A stretch of 64,000 nt of DNA from Ctena decussata (GCA_963989385.1 OZ022501.1:99904502-99968501); one strand, 5' to 3'. Positions 22,895 through 34,544 are shown, counted from the first letter of the stretch. Notes: generated by a model not told the origin, from the sequence alone. Numbers and translations: made by a program.

Positions 22895-24722
22895 ATAGGC
22901 GGATTTGCATAGTAGAGAGAAAAGCAATGATCAGGAGTTGGTTCGATCGAATTCCGCATTCTGCTGCAAACCCCAAACGGGAAATAGACGACAACAGCTA
23001 AGACGGCACTAAAATAAACATCACCAGCAAATAGCCAAGGGGACAGCTCTTTCCCAATAAATGGCCACAAGTCTATTCTAAATAAATAGAACAATGAAGT
23101 CAAAGACAAACAGAAAGCGGGCGAACAATTACAATTACAACAATTACAATAGAAGCAACGCCTTGCACGTCTTTCCGTCATTTTTACAAGGGGATAGAAT
23201 TTTTGTGCCTGTCTGTTTGCTTCCAAAATTCGACAAGGAAACCGTTACGAAATTGAGTCTACTCTTAAGGGAAAGAATTTACTCCTGCAGAAGCAAATTC
23301 TTCCCGCTGATAGCTGATTCCAGTAGAAAGAAATGCAGAAATGGAAAAGCAGGGTTTGATCCCCTTTGTAGTTAAATTTACGACGACAAGTTGCTGATGC
23401 AACATCAAATATCGGAGGCTCAGATCAGAATGCTCCTTACCCTGATCTTGTTCAAGCATTTCTCGCCAAATACTTAGGAATGGCTACAGTTTTAGTACTT
23501 AAAGGTGAATAGATACACTTTAAAAAAAATTATCTCTCCCTTTTAAATTTGACGCAACTTTCACAGGAAATTCCTTGCGCCTCGGACAAAATTCTTTTAA
23601 TCTTGATTACGGGTTCGGTGCTTATATCTATCCATATTATATACTTAGCAAAAATAAAAACTTGACAGTCGCTATTTTTCGTCCTACGGTAGTCGGGAAA
23701 AGGTGAGACATAAAAATTATTTTAATGTAAGAAAAGGTATTCAATTTGTAATCTCATAGTCATACAAAATTCAAGGCTCTTTAGATACAGCAATATTGAG
23801 GCTATTGTAAACGTCACGAGGGTACTTTTCTGTTTTCTATGCTCAAAACCAAACAATTACCGAATTAAAAATTGTTGAAGTCAGCTTAAATGATAAAAAT
23901 TTTGTTGGCAATGTCTTTCCATTATTAAATCCAATCTGTATGGACTCCTTAGCTAAAGTTATGCCATTGCACCGCCGAGACGTGAGAACCAAACGAAAAA
24001 CCTCAGTAGCCTCAAATTCAGTTTCAATGGAATTCCCATTACACATTAAAGTCTTTATGGCAGTTTAAGAAATGGCTTTCAAATAAATTTAGTAATAAAG
24101 ACATTGAGTTTGCAAGACAATCAAACAAATCTCGAAGAAAGCAATAAAAAAGACGCACTGGTATAGAAACTATGGCATCTCAAAAACCCCTATATGGTTA
24201 ATTCAAAGGGAGATAATCTGAACGTTTTGAATCATTAAACGTTATTTTTAGGCCGTGATTACAATTAACATTAAGCGTTTAAAGTTTTTTTCTGTGAGTC
24301 CTGGAAATACTGTTTATTGCGTACAAGAAAACTTTCTTCTGTGCGTGCGCAAATTAAAGTTCTGGTCTGAATTATTGAAATAGGAATAAGTTTGATAACT
24401 CCGGACTGGATAAAAGTTAACCAATAAATTTTCATAATTTAAGTAAAGAGACGGTTGTCCGACGCGAAAAACTCCATATATACATTACATAGTTGCTAGG
24501 TTGGCCGGAATTAAGAAACAAAAACCGTCAATTTTTTTATTTTTGCTCAGTATATGACGATTATACTAGGAGTAACTCTGAGCTCAGAATGCTATACTGA
24601 CGGAATATATACGGAACTTTGCCATCGTTTAATAAAATAGGTGAGTGACTGGTAGTAGTCAGAAGAACCTCATCAGGGTCTACACTGACTCCCCTTGTAT
24701 ACTGTGCACAAAAAAGACTGTT

Positions 24723-24830
24723 CCCTGTAGGCACACAATGTTGAATTAACATAGATTCAACGTTGATTCAATATCATGATGTTGAAAAACCGTTGAATCA
24801 ATGTTGATTCATGGTTGTGTGCCCAGTGGG
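24723..24830. mobile_element. CAACGTTGA-family MITE
   Basis: Starts CCCTGTAGGCACACAATGTT and ends GTTGTGTGCCCAGTGGG. It contains GATTCAACGTTGATTCAAT and GTTGAATCAATGTTGATTC. Confidence 0.75.
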
Positions 24831-25077
24831 TTGGTAGACACTGGTTTGTTCAGTAAGAACTATATAGCTTCCTGTCTGTTAAGAACCGTCTTTTATGGGA
24901 GACGCACAGACTTCTCATGACAACGTCATGTAACTTCATGATTCTGGATCCCTAGACGCTATCTATTACAGCAAAAATTAGACGGCGGGAGAGACACAGA
25001 ATTTACTTCCGAGACTAACTTCATTTCTATAAGTTTTGCCATTTTCATAGAAAGATGACGACAAAGCGTTGTGTGTT

Positions 25078-25079
<2 letters not shown>

Positions 25080-25134
<55 letters not shown>

Positions 25135-25140
25135 TTGTGT

Positions 25141-25187
<47 letters not shown>
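25080..25187. repeat. two GA microsatellites behind a shared 13-base leader
   Basis: The leader GCGTTGTGTGTTG is followed by about 25 GA repeats, and then the same leader and about 21 more GA repeats. This looks like duplication of leader plus microsatellite. ORFs of alternating Arg-Glu across it are artefacts. Confidence 0.88.
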
Positions 25188-25188
<1 letters not shown>

Positions 25189-26031
25189 GTACTTACGAGA
25201 TCCCATGTTTACAATTCCTCCTAGAATAATTTTCTGCTATATGCTCTACTCGTATAACGACCAAAAACGACGACACATGTCCTAAATGTCTCAAGACTAT
25301 TGGATTTCTCTTAACCTGGCACTGCCTTAAATTGAACTGCTGACAAATAAACATTGCCTTTGGAGAACCTATATTGTGAACAGTGAAGACTTTGCTCATA
25401 GCCTGCTCAGAGTCTGCTCAGAGTCTGCACTATTCACGGTGGATATTGATTTTTCAAGATCTTCAAATAATCTTTTTAATGCAGCACTGCCTCAAATAGA
25501 GCTTGTCGTAAAAATGTACCTTTTGGTGAGTGTATATTGTGAATAGTGAAGACTTTGATCAGACTCAGATCAGTTTCCACTGGCCACAGGATAGTTTATA
25601 TGAGATCATCAAAGTGTGTTGGCACTGGATATAGTAAACGCTTGGATGAGACAGCGCGGCTGTGCAGACTCATCCGTTTCCAAGGTTCATCTGTTGGGCC
25701 CCGACCCAAATTTATTTAGCAGCTCCACAAAAGAAAAGTCCCTTATGCCAACGCGAACATTTAAGCCATGTCCAGTTTGATGGAAGACGTCTTTGTTCAA
25801 AATAAATAGATCCAAACGACTGCCAAACAGTGAAAAATTCCCTCTGTGCTTGGCTGAAACGCGTCTTAACTGACCGCATAACTTCACTCATATATAGTCG
25901 ACCAGTCTAACATCGCTTCGAATATATTCATACTCATATGCCACTGGATTACACTTATTTTTCATACACGGGCTACAACCGTACGAGCTACCGTGCTAGA
26001 TAGACGCGTTTTCGATGTGTGCCATATGCTA

Positions 26032-26125
26032 CCCTGCAAGCACACATAATAACGTCGCACTGACTTGCATGCGACGTCTACTGTACAGTAGACGCCGCAA
26101 CTATCGTCATTTCAACGTCATATGA
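26032..26125. mobile_element. degenerate CAACGTTGA-family MITE
   Basis: Starts CCCTGCAAGCACACATAATA. Its palindromic centre is GACGTCTACTGTACAGTAGACG, and TTTCAACGTCATATGAC lies near the decayed right end. Confidence 0.6.
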
Positions 26126-26499
26126 CAGCTGCCATAATATGCAGTGGCGGCTCGAAGTGGTCAGAGAACATTAGGCTTTGTTGCATTTCGGAGTTTATAA
26201 CGATTTTAAAAAATGCACAAAGTATTTATAATTATTCGGGCAATACGTGATTAAAATTTCGTGTATCCACTCCTTATTTTTATACTACAGTAGAAGAAAT
26301 TGCTCGAATTAGAACTTTACAGCAAACTGTTACCAACTACCTTTTTAATCTGAGTTACTTCCATCATATTGCAGCTTATAATAATTTCTGGTCCTTTTGG
26401 GTAATTGGTCTACATTTGTTTTGAAGGCTTTTCGTGAGCGTGTCGGAATAGCAATAGCACGCCCACAGTGAGCACGTCATCGATTCAATCAAATGCCTG

Positions 26500-26589
26500 G
26501 GCGTCCTACTAATTTGGATAATAGTACGGCAAGGACCTACTGTGCTTGTAGTAGGTGCGGGTAGACTGATTGTTGGGACATTTTTTCTC

Positions 26590-26627
<38 letters not shown>

Positions 26628-26702
26628 GAGACGGCTAGATATAGACTGAAATACTGTCTCAAATAGCTGTTAAAGCCAAAACAAACAACCAACCAACAGT
26701 CT
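26500..26702 (+). mobile_element. SINE-like repeat (family D), copy 1
   Basis: Shares GGCGTCCTACTRATTTGGAT, CCTACTGTGCTTG, AGTAGGTGC and GATATAGACTGAAATMCTGT with the copy at 36466-36690, and ends in the same AACCAACCAAC tail. A CT microsatellite (26587-26625) has expanded inside this copy. Confidence 0.65.
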
Positions 26703-26802
26703 ACTAATTTTGTTTCCTTAGTGTATTCCTTGCTCTTTCCAGAACTTAGACAGAGCTTTTGTTTTTTACGGCTGATAAGGGTCTATTTTTTTCTGTTTGT
26801 AG

Positions 26803-26899
26803 CATACGAGGACCCTCTGGAGCTTTATGAATACGGACTATTAATCATGAAGTGTATTTTACATCGGCACCGTAATCGATTGCACTTGGGTTCACGAAG
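26803..26899 (+). CDS. possible orphan internal exon
   Basis: A 97-nt segment sits between a strong acceptor (TTTTTCTGTTTGTAG) and a good donor (CGAAG|GTTAGT). One frame is open and reads YEDPLELYEYGLLIMKC, then HRHRNRLHLGSRR. No family is recognised and no partner exon was found nearby. It starts about 100 bases after a SINE. Chance is a real alternative. Confidence 0.2.
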
Positions 26900-27532
26900 G
26901 TTAGTATTAATTCATTTCATTTTTTTAAACAACCGTTGCCCCTTTTTAACATAGATACAAATGCATTTCAATGGCGTTTTTTTTGTACACGTCTGTATCT
27001 AGTCACTGTGATGCTGACAAATTTTGGAACTGGCACTTCTAGCGGATTTCCCCGTTGGGTGTTTGGACTGATTTTCGTAGGTGTTTTACATAATAAAACA
27101 TCCCTGAAATGTATCCACAGTTGCTAACGACGTGGTTACAGCAACCCTGCTGCAGCTCGAATCAACAATGGTGATGATGCGCGGGCTGAACATCAGGCAG
27201 GGTTCACAAATTATAATTACGCACGGTGCTGACATAAACACACTGCGACAAACTCACTTTCCGAACCTAAGTACTGCAAGTAGCCTACAGAGCAGGCCAT
27301 GAATTGCCCTACAATTGCATACAATTGTGCGGCATTGGATGTGTACTTGTTAAAAATCACCATTTTACCAGTCTGTTTTCGTAGCGTTTTTAGACTTCTT
27401 AATAGTTTTTCTAATTTATTTTTGCTTTTTTTAATGCACGTCTGTTATCCTCTAGACAATTGCAGATTTAAAACGAACGTCCACTTTTTTATTCTATCAG
27501 TTGTTGAAATCAACAATGTAGCCGCAATCGAG

Positions 27533-27738
27533 GAGCCCCGGTAGCTCAGTATGTTAAGCGCTGGCCTGCTGATCTAGCGGTCCCTGGTTCAAGTCCCGCT
27601 GTAGACGTGAATATTTTCAATCGTAAACGGGGTTCCACTGCACACAGCTTTCATTATCACCCAACCATCGTCCTGATATGACTGAAATACTGTTAAAATG
27701 GACGTAAAATCGCAAGGCATTCATCCATCATGTATCCG
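27533..27738 (+). mobile_element. tRNA-derived SINE (family B)
   Basis: A head with A box GGTAGCTCAGTATGTTAAGC and B box GGTTCAAGTCC precedes a body TTTTCAATCGTAAACGGGGT and the shared segment CCTGATATGACTGAAATACT. Imperfect direct repeats (CCGCAATCG, CCGTAATCG) flank it. It lies about 350 bases upstream of the CLIC start. The body is also found at 47.1 and 45.4 kb. Confidence 0.75.
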
Positions 27739-27739
27739 T

Positions 27740-28035
27740 AATCGGGCCCAGTGCTATGTTATACTACTTAATGTTACGCATTTTTGCTCTGTCAATCAAT
27801 CAATTAATCCGTCCGTTCGTCAGACTGTCAGTGAGTGAGTGAGTCAGTCAGCCAGTAAATGAAACAATCGTTCATTTATGTATTCATTCCATTCGTTTAC
27901 ATGTTCATTCATTATACCTACCTACCTACCTACCTACCCACCTACCTTAAATCATCATAGTTTGGGCAACTGCAAAAGGCCTCTATAATGCGTGTAATAG
28001 TTATCTATGTCATGTTCAGAATTGGATCCCGGCAG
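27740..28035. other. CLIC upstream region; short tandem repeats
   Basis: Contains GTGAGTGAGTGAGTCAGTCA, CATTCATT variants and a (CTAC)n run at 27917-27945. No clear TATA element or other promoter signature can be asserted. Confidence 0.5.
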
Positions 28036-28054
28036 TTGTTGTTTCTTTCTTCAG
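28036..28054 (+). promoter_or_regulatory. putative 3' splice site in the 5' UTR of the CLIC gene
   Basis: A T/C-rich run ends in TTTCTTTCTTCAG, 28 bases upstream of the CLIC start codon. It would make the coding region one exon preceded by a non-coding exon. A weaker CTGCAG lies immediately before the ATG. This is inferred from consensus only. Confidence 0.4.
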
Positions 28055-28082
28055 GATCGTTCCCTAATCAAGATCTGCAGCA

Positions 28083-28754
28083 ATGTCAGAGCCCAGATAC
28101 CACCTGTACGTGAAGGCCGGTCGGGACGGTTCATGCATAGGAGATTGTCCGTTCTCAATGCGTGCTAACATGTTCTGTCATCTAAAAGGAGTTCAAGCAG
28201 ATCTGAAGTTTTTGCTGATTGACCTTACCAATAAGCCTGACTCTTTCCTTAAACTGAATCCCGCTGGCACGTGCCCAGTTCTTGTTGACACTCAAACTGA
28301 TACTGTCATTACGGACTCGGCAGATATTAGCGAGTATTTATGTAAAACAGTCCCTGAGCCTACGGTGAAGACTCCGGACTCTGCCGCCGCTGATGCTGTA
28401 GCTGGTCTCTTCCCCAAACTTGTGGCCTTTATGAAGAACAAGGAACCTGCCATGGAAGATACAGTGAAGGCAGCGTTGATCAGTGAACTCGGGAAGATCA
28501 ACGAGTTTCTGAAGACAGAGGGCGCCAGAGGACAGTTTATGGTCTGTGATGCTTTGTGTGACGTAGACTGCCAGTTATTGCCCAAACTACGACATGTTAA
28601 AGTGGCAGGCAAGCACTATAAAGGGTTTGAAATTCCTGAGGAATTCAAGGAACTGAAGGATTACATCAGTGCTGGAGAGAGCCACGAGGTGTTCCGATCT
28701 ACATGTCCCCCGGATGAAGAGTTTATTCATGGTTGGAAACGGCATTTGGAGTGA
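28083..28754 (+). CDS. chloride intracellular channel (CLIC) family protein, complete, single exon
   Basis: The ORF encodes 223 residues, slightly shorter than vertebrate CLIC1 (241). CLICs are metamorphic, GST-omega-like proteins, either soluble with glutaredoxin-like activity or membrane-inserted. Residues 7-25 read HLYVKAGRDGSCIGDCPFS, with the redox cysteine at residue 22 in the CPFS motif. Residues 22-48 correspond to the putative transmembrane segment. A thioredoxin-like domain spans roughly 5-90 and the all-helical GST C-domain the rest, with the diagnostic block DCQLLPKLRHVKV, HYKGFEIPEEF and STCPPDEEF at the C terminus. The start is favoured by the family N terminus. A polypyrimidine tract plus CAG ending at 28054 suggests an intron in the 5' UTR. 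An AATAAA lies at 28859-28864. The uninterrupted ORF could be an intron-poor native gene or an old retrocopy. It is open throughout and looks functional. Confidence 0.92.
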   Translation: MSEPRYHLYVKAGRDGSCIGDCPFSMRANMFCHLKGVQADLKFLLIDLTNKPDSFLKLNPAGTCPVLVDTQTDTVITDSADISEYLCKTVPEPTVKTPDSAAADAVAGLFPKLVAFMKNKEPAMEDTVKAALISELGKINEFLKTEGARGQFMVCDALCDVDCQLLPKLRHVKVAGKHYKGFEIPEEFKELKDYISAGESHEVFRSTCPPDEEFIHGWKRHLE

Positions 28755-28858
28755 ACGCAAGACTCTTAAAGGCGAAAGCTAAAAGGGGCATTTTTACAAA
28801 TAACGATCAACTTGAATGGCAAGCTTCGACACGCCTATATAAGAAACTACGCCAGGAA

Positions 28859-28864
28859 AATAAA
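28859..28864 (+). terminator. candidate polyadenylation signal of the CLIC gene
   Basis: An AATAAA hexamer lies about 105 bases after the CLIC stop codon and is the first canonical signal downstream. Another AATAAA sits near 29854. Which is used cannot be told from sequence. Confidence 0.45.
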
Positions 28865-29339
28865 ACATCAAATACTGCACTCTATTGTCATTTCAGCTGC
28901 TAAAACAAAACAGTGTCGGCGGATTGCTAGATTGCAGTTTCTGTTGTTTTACGCTTTATTTGCTTATTGTATGTGTTCAGAATCATGCTCTCAAATGTTT
29001 GTGAATTGCGCATGTCTATATCGTAGAGCAAAGAGCAACTTAGCTTGAGGAAACAACTCGGGTAGAGATAGTCTGAAGATTCATATAAATTCATACATGA
29101 CAAGGGACCAAATGTCAACACATTTATTAAACGTGTAATGTACTGTTGCTTTACTAACTGTTTGTCTCTGATACAGTCTTTTAAAATTTCATTTACATTA
29201 TTCCTATTTTTATGCTGCTCTGAAAACTATGTTTGACGTATTTACAAGATTCGCGCAGCTTTCTGAATTTAAATAATGCGAGTAAATCGTACTGAGCTGG
29301 AGTATGTTATCCGTACATGTGTTTCCAGCTTCTTATAAT

Positions 29340-29576
29340 TGAGCCGCGACACGACAAAACCAACAAAGTGGCTCTGCGCCCAGTGCAGACTCGGATTAGC
29401 CTGGGCATCCGCCCAGTCTGATCAGACTTTTCGCTAAACGCTTGAAGGGTAGCTAAGGGTATAAGCTACCTCCATGCAGACAGCGAAGACTCTGAACAGA
29501 CAGCGCGGTGGCCCAGGCTGAACTGAGTCTGCGTTGGGTGCACAAACACTATGTTGGTTTTCTCGTGTCGCGGCTA
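29340..29576. mobile_element. MITE, 'CCGCGACACGACAAAACCAA' family, copy 2 (full length)
   Basis: Termini GAGCCGCGACACGACAAAAC and the complement of GGTTTTCTCGTGTCGCGGCT. The body carries GGGCATCCGCCCAGTCTGAT and a diverged inverted counterpart CCCAGGCTGAACTGAGTCTG. Confidence 0.82.
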
Positions 29577-29619
29577 ATATAGTCTTGTAGTAGCATGATA
29601 GGAATAAAACCAAAGAGAG

Positions 29620-29795
29620 GATGATGGCTAAAAATTTGCGACTCTTTCAACAGCATTTCAGTCATATCGAGACGAATGGTAATAAACTCTGTTTACCGTG
29701 TGAAGAAATGTTCTGCCGCTCGTCAGCAGAATTCGAACCCGGTACCGCTGGCAGTAAGCCAACACCTAGTCGACTGCATTACTGTCGTCCCTTCT
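29620..29795 (-). mobile_element. tRNA-derived SINE (family E), copy 1
   Basis: The minus strand carries a B box in GGTACCGGGTTCGAATTCTG and ends with the conserved segment read on the plus strand as CAGCATTTCAGTCATATCGA. The direct repeat AAAGAGAG flanks it at 29612-29619 and 29796-29803. Related copies lie near 31676 and 36180. Confidence 0.65.
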
Positions 29796-30564
29796 AAAGA
29801 GAGAGACTTCATGCTTAATTTTCTAAACGTGTATATTGTGTTTACAACTTTGCAATAAAATACAGTAAGTGCAAATTTATAAAGTGAGTAGAATTTACTA
29901 ATATTTTGCTTGATTTTTAGAACTCTCTCAGTGTGTAGTGTTTTTTTTTCACGCCTAGGGCTAGCAGAATACTAGACATATGTACACTTAAAAACAAAAG
30001 GAGTTTTAAAAAAAATGTTACACGTACATTTTACGTTACAGAAAACTGGCAACCGGAACCGGATTTTACGTTAAAGAAAACTGGCAACCGGAACTGCCAG
30101 GAACACATCGTAATATTACGGGACGGTGTTGGCACGTTTTAATAGTTAGAATAGAAGTATTGCCAGATTGTATTAAATGTGGAATCAAAGCAATGCTACA
30201 GTACAGTTCACTGTTTTTTTCCCACGCACTGGTTATTTTACTGTACTGGGCCAGGCAACCAATTTATAGTGTAATACTTTTCCGGCGGCGGCGTCGGTGA
30301 AATTAGCAGCACAGACTTTCGTCGAGTTTTCTAGTTTTATCTTTTTTCTTGACAGTACGCTGACAGGCGAGACATCGCCTTACGCGGTATTCTTATTTAC
30401 TATTGCATGTTGCTACATATAATAATGAGCGATGTCACGCCTAGGGTGTCCCATGGAAGGGACATTGGCAAACAGTGCAAATCCAGATCAGACGCTGCTT
30501 CTCGCGGCGTTTGATCAGGGTCTACTCTGTTTGCATAAGAAAAATGGATACTTCTTTTTTTTAA

Positions 30565-30592
30565 AGATAATAATAATAATAATAATAAAGAT
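30565..30592. repeat. TAA microsatellite
   Basis: A run of ATAATAATAAT repeats following a T-rich tract. Confidence 0.8.
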
Positions 30593-31675
30593 TAAACCAG
30601 ACACCCCTTAAATAATAAATGGACTCATCCAATATATATTGATAGAACAGTCCACCAGGTATAAATGGGTAAAACCTGTGAGAACAGGGGAAAATATGAG
30701 CAGTTACAGCTGCACAGACTGATTTGAGTTAAGTCTCCGCAGTGTCTAAATTCACCGGGGTGTGAAAAGGGAAGAATGATCTGACTGCTGATCTGAGTCT
30801 TTCAAGTACTTCACTTTCCCCAGCAAAACAGCTGTTAAAATCTGATAAGCACACATATCAAATACACATAATTACTTCCACGATTTGGAAGTAAATATAG
30901 GGGAAAGTGATAGACTGCTTTATCTGTCGAACATGCTGTAATATCGTGCATAACATGCTGTATGGATTTTCCATACTGTAGGCAAACTATGGCCATCAAA
31001 GAACCCTTAGTAGTCTAGGGCGTAACTACGGCTCCCGTTCGGGTCGAGTGGGAGTCGTAGTGACGCTCTATGCTACTATTCTAATGTCCACAATATTTAG
31101 TTATCTATTATACATCGGGTTCTTTCACTATGTAACTTGATAAATTGGAGGCAGCATGTTAGACTGTTCCACTGCTATATCTGTTAAATTTTATATTGTA
31201 AGGATGTGAAAGAGTCTAGCAGCATGTAGACTATAAGAAAGGTAATCCTTTCTTTTACATGCATATTCCTTCTCAATGTTGCCCACTTCGGCTAACGTTC
31301 ACATTAGCATAGCTTTTCGGTCGATTTGTGACCGCCTTTGATGGATATTTCGATTGATGCCGATATTTCGTTTGATGGGATAATTTCGTTTGTAGTCACT
31401 CTAAATTATGACTTCTCGCATGGAAGGAAGGTAACTCAAATAGAAATACAGAAACGTGAAGCGGACAGTGTTCTCCCATTTGCTGCCAAGCCATATGACT
31501 TTTATACCATGTCTTATTAGATAGTTACTCCTGGCTTTGAAAAGTTCAACAGCAAAACTACTTTGGGTAAAAAATCTAAAACATACTATGCACAAATAGA
31601 ACGTTGACATGCAACACATCCAACAGGACCAGCATGACTATATAGAGCAGAGAAGGATCTATGAAAATGAGTTTT

Positions 31676-31835
31676 ACGTCCTTGTCAACAGCTGGTCAGT
31701 CATATCAAGACAATGATAGGGTTATAATGAAATGCTGTGTGCAATGGAATCCTATTCACATTGTGAAGAATTCCGTCGTCGGTGGGATTCGAAGCAAGCT
31801 GAGTTACAGCACAAAGACGGCCCTTAGCAGCGAGC
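31676..31835 (-). mobile_element. SINE-like repeat (family E), copy 2, degraded
   Basis: Contains CAGCTGGTCAGTCATATCAA, matching the 29.6-kb copy, and a minus-strand B-box-like GCTTCGAATCCCACC. The ends are not resolved. Confidence 0.5.
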
Positions 31836-32305
31836 AAAACCAATGTATTCTCAGAATCAATGAAAACGCACAGAAATGAGCTGCTCATAGAAAGTTTAGT
31901 TTACTCTATATTTTGTTAAGCGCAATCAATTGTGATGTCAAAACCGACGTTCTAGAAAAACACAGACATCAATCGACTCATTTAAAACCGAGTAAGTACA
32001 TATTGCGCTCTCTTCCGGAAAAATAAATGCCATACTGACGTTCTTCAAAATAATACCCGCACATGCAAACCTCTGTTTGGTACATTATACTGATGTAATC
32101 CAAGCTCAAGCTTGATTGTAAATTGATATTTTTTACCTGTATAGCTCGATTTCTTTTTCTATTTTATTATTATTTATTTTTATTTTGCATCTAATTTCAG
32201 CATTTAGGTAGGATACGTTCGTAATTTCGCTTTCATGAACTTTCGTCAGTCGATTATTTCATGATTGTGGTAATGTAGTGACGTTCAATTCTAATTCACC
32301 ATGTT

Positions 32306-32713
32306 CACACTGGTCTGGCATTCAACACGGGCAACGAAGGCAACGTTACAGAACCCGCTTTTTCAGCTCATCAGAAAAAGTTTGTTTCAGAAGTATAGTC
32401 TCACGGACCATCCGACCCCCGACTCTTGAAATATGAATCAAAAGTTTTACTAAATTGATTTGCATATTCAAGAAATACTTGAAAACAATTTTTGTGCTAC
32501 AACGACCAGACAACGAATTCGTGAAAACACTAATTCAAGCACTGCATTTATACTAGACGGAATTTCTTCGAAAATCTGGTCTGACTAAGAGGTCTAACAA
32601 ACTGCCGGGTCCGTAAGAATGATAGTTTGAAATTAATGTAAGAAGTATGCGAAAACAATCGAGTTTTATAGTACGTTGCCTTCGTTGGCTGTGTTGAATG
32701 CCAGACCAGCGTG
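32306..32713. mobile_element. 408-bp MITE with ~43-bp inverted termini and ATGTT duplication
   Basis: The left terminus CACACTGGTCTGGCATTCAA (continuing CACGGGCAACGAAGGCAACG) is matched by the complement of the right terminus, ...GCCTTCGTTGGCTGTGTTGA, ATGCCAGACCAGCGTG. The direct repeat ATGTT flanks both sides (32301-32305, 32714-32718). No ORF inside. Superfamily not assigned. Confidence 0.82.
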
Positions 32714-33565
32714 ATGTTGGTTCCGGCGTCCTGGATTTCTTTTCTATGGCGATTTGACAGGCTACCTACTGTCTAGCAACAGCCATCATTGTTCTCCAAA
32801 TTTCTCCATTTGAAAATTTCATTCTTTTGACTTTTTTCTTGATTTAGGAGCTTATGCGTCATACTTTCACAGAGTTTTTTCGGCTTAAGCGGAACGAATC
32901 AAATTGATACAAATATGCTTTTAGGATAAAAATGATACAAATATGCTTCTAATATAGTATTATAATCAATTTTCAGAAAAATACTGACATTTTAAAAGTG
33001 GCACGTTTTCAGTGACGCTGAGTATATGGGTCATTCTACAAAAATGAGGGAATTACGGCTTTTTTTTTGCGAAAAAATAAAACACAACTAATTTTGATTT
33101 TTTTTATTTTAATATCAACTCTGAACATTTACCAACAATAAACCATTCATTTAGACTGGAGAATCTGCATAATAATACATGCTGGCTTATTTTAATGGCT
33201 GCCCTGGTTTAAAATGTCATTCCTGTTACCACAATAAGAAACCTTATTTCCTATATACAATTATTATCTTACTTATTTTCTTGTCCCATAATAAAAAGCT
33301 CCTTTCTAGACCTCCAAGTTTGCAAACTTGTTATGAGTAAAAAATATTTGTTACTAATAATATAATTAATAATTTGTTATTTTACTAAAACAAAATATTT
33401 TCAGACATGTGCTATCAAATCTATTTTGGGAAACTGTAGGATGAGTATCTTCATTTTCTGTAATAGGTAGCTGCAGGCATCAACTTTCGAACTGGTAAAT
33501 AAATGCAACAGCAGAACATTGGATTTGTTTTTATATTGAGCAAAATTTGGCTGGTAACAGGAATG

Positions 33566-34092
33566 ACACTTAGTATTCCTCGATTTCCTTTCGTTGACTG
33601 GGCGGTGCTTATTTCTGACCTTACCTTCGACGAGTATATTTTCTAAAAAGGTATAATGCGGTAATGATTTTATGCTCACTTGTGCAGAACAAAGCTCACC
33701 TTCACAAAAGGCACGGAATGTTCGGAGATCGCACAACAATATTCTTTTTTTTTTCTTTCAACCCATCATACAGACATCGTCTAAACAACGTTGTGACGAC
33801 GTCGATGCAACGTTATGACATCGGAACAACCTTGTATACACGTCAATAAAGCGTCATAACGTTGCATTGACGTTCCTCCGACGTCCTTTCGCCGTAGTAT
33901 GCCTGTATGGAAATTGTTTATCATTTGCGATGACCGATAGCGTTTACCAGGCATTTTTAATCTGTCAATTATGCGTAACAACTCATGAGCATGCTACTTT
34001 ACCGATTTTTCATTTGGACTGCTCGATTTTGACATTGAATGGCAAGCCTCTAACAGCACCGCCCAGTCAACGAAAGGAAATCGAGGAATAAC
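33566..34092. repeat. inverted pair inside the 5-kb TIR element
   Basis: CCTCGATTTCCTTTCGTTGA and CTGGGCGGTGCT (33573-33609) are present as the exact complement at about 34050-34090. Each copy sits next to an AACAGGAATGACA motif. Confidence 0.75.
33762..33910. mobile_element. CAACGTTGA-family MITE nested in the TIR element
   Basis: Ends CCCATCATACAGACATCGTC and GTAGTATGCCTGTATGG, with ACGTTGTGACGACGTCG and GCAACGTTATGACATCGG inside. It is longer and more GACGTC-rich than the others. Confidence 0.6.
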
Positions 34093-34242
34093 AGGAATGA
34101 CAACAATAGAGGATCTTACACAAGTGGTCATTTCATATGAAATTTATGAAACGAGCATTGGACGAGTTTCTTGAACTTCATATGAACTGACCACGAGTGT
34201 AAGATTCTGTTAATCATATGACCCCTTAAAATGGGACTTTAC

Positions 34243-34349
34243 CCTGCAGTCACAAAATGTTGAATCAACATTGATCCAACGTTGAGTCAACGTCATGACG
34301 TTGAATCAACGTTGAATCAATGTTGGATCAAAGTTGTGTGCCTGATGCG
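34243..34349. mobile_element. CAACGTTGA-family MITE with TA duplication
   Basis: Starts CCCTGCAGTCACAAAATGTT and ends AAGTTGTGTGCCTGATGCG, flanked by TA (34241-34242, 34350-34351). The centre is TCAACGTCATGACGTTGA, a perfect 18-base palindrome. Confidence 0.8.
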
Positions 34350-34544
34350 TAACGCCTACAAACTGAACATTATTTCAATAAGAAAATGCACTGTCGACAT
34401 GGACATTGTTTACAGTTCTAAAGCAATTTGTCCAAAACTATATGTAGTCAATCCTCCGTCCCAACAATGCTGCACATAAAACTTGATCAGATTTGGCTGG
34501 TCGATGTAGGAGATATTTGCGTTTACAAGTATGAGCGAAAGATG

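Noticed and set aside
22819..23226. 135-codon minus-strand ORF
   Set aside because: Its C-terminal part is a CAACGTTGA MITE and the rest has no protein-like pattern or recognised domain.
25055..25285. ORF with long Arg-Glu runs
   Set aside because: Translation of the GA microsatellite.
33401..33739. 112-codon minus-strand ORF in the 5-kb TIR element, considered as transposase
   Set aside because: Includes the inverted duplication and motif sequence. No DDE/DDD spacing or zinc-finger pattern beyond two cysteines.
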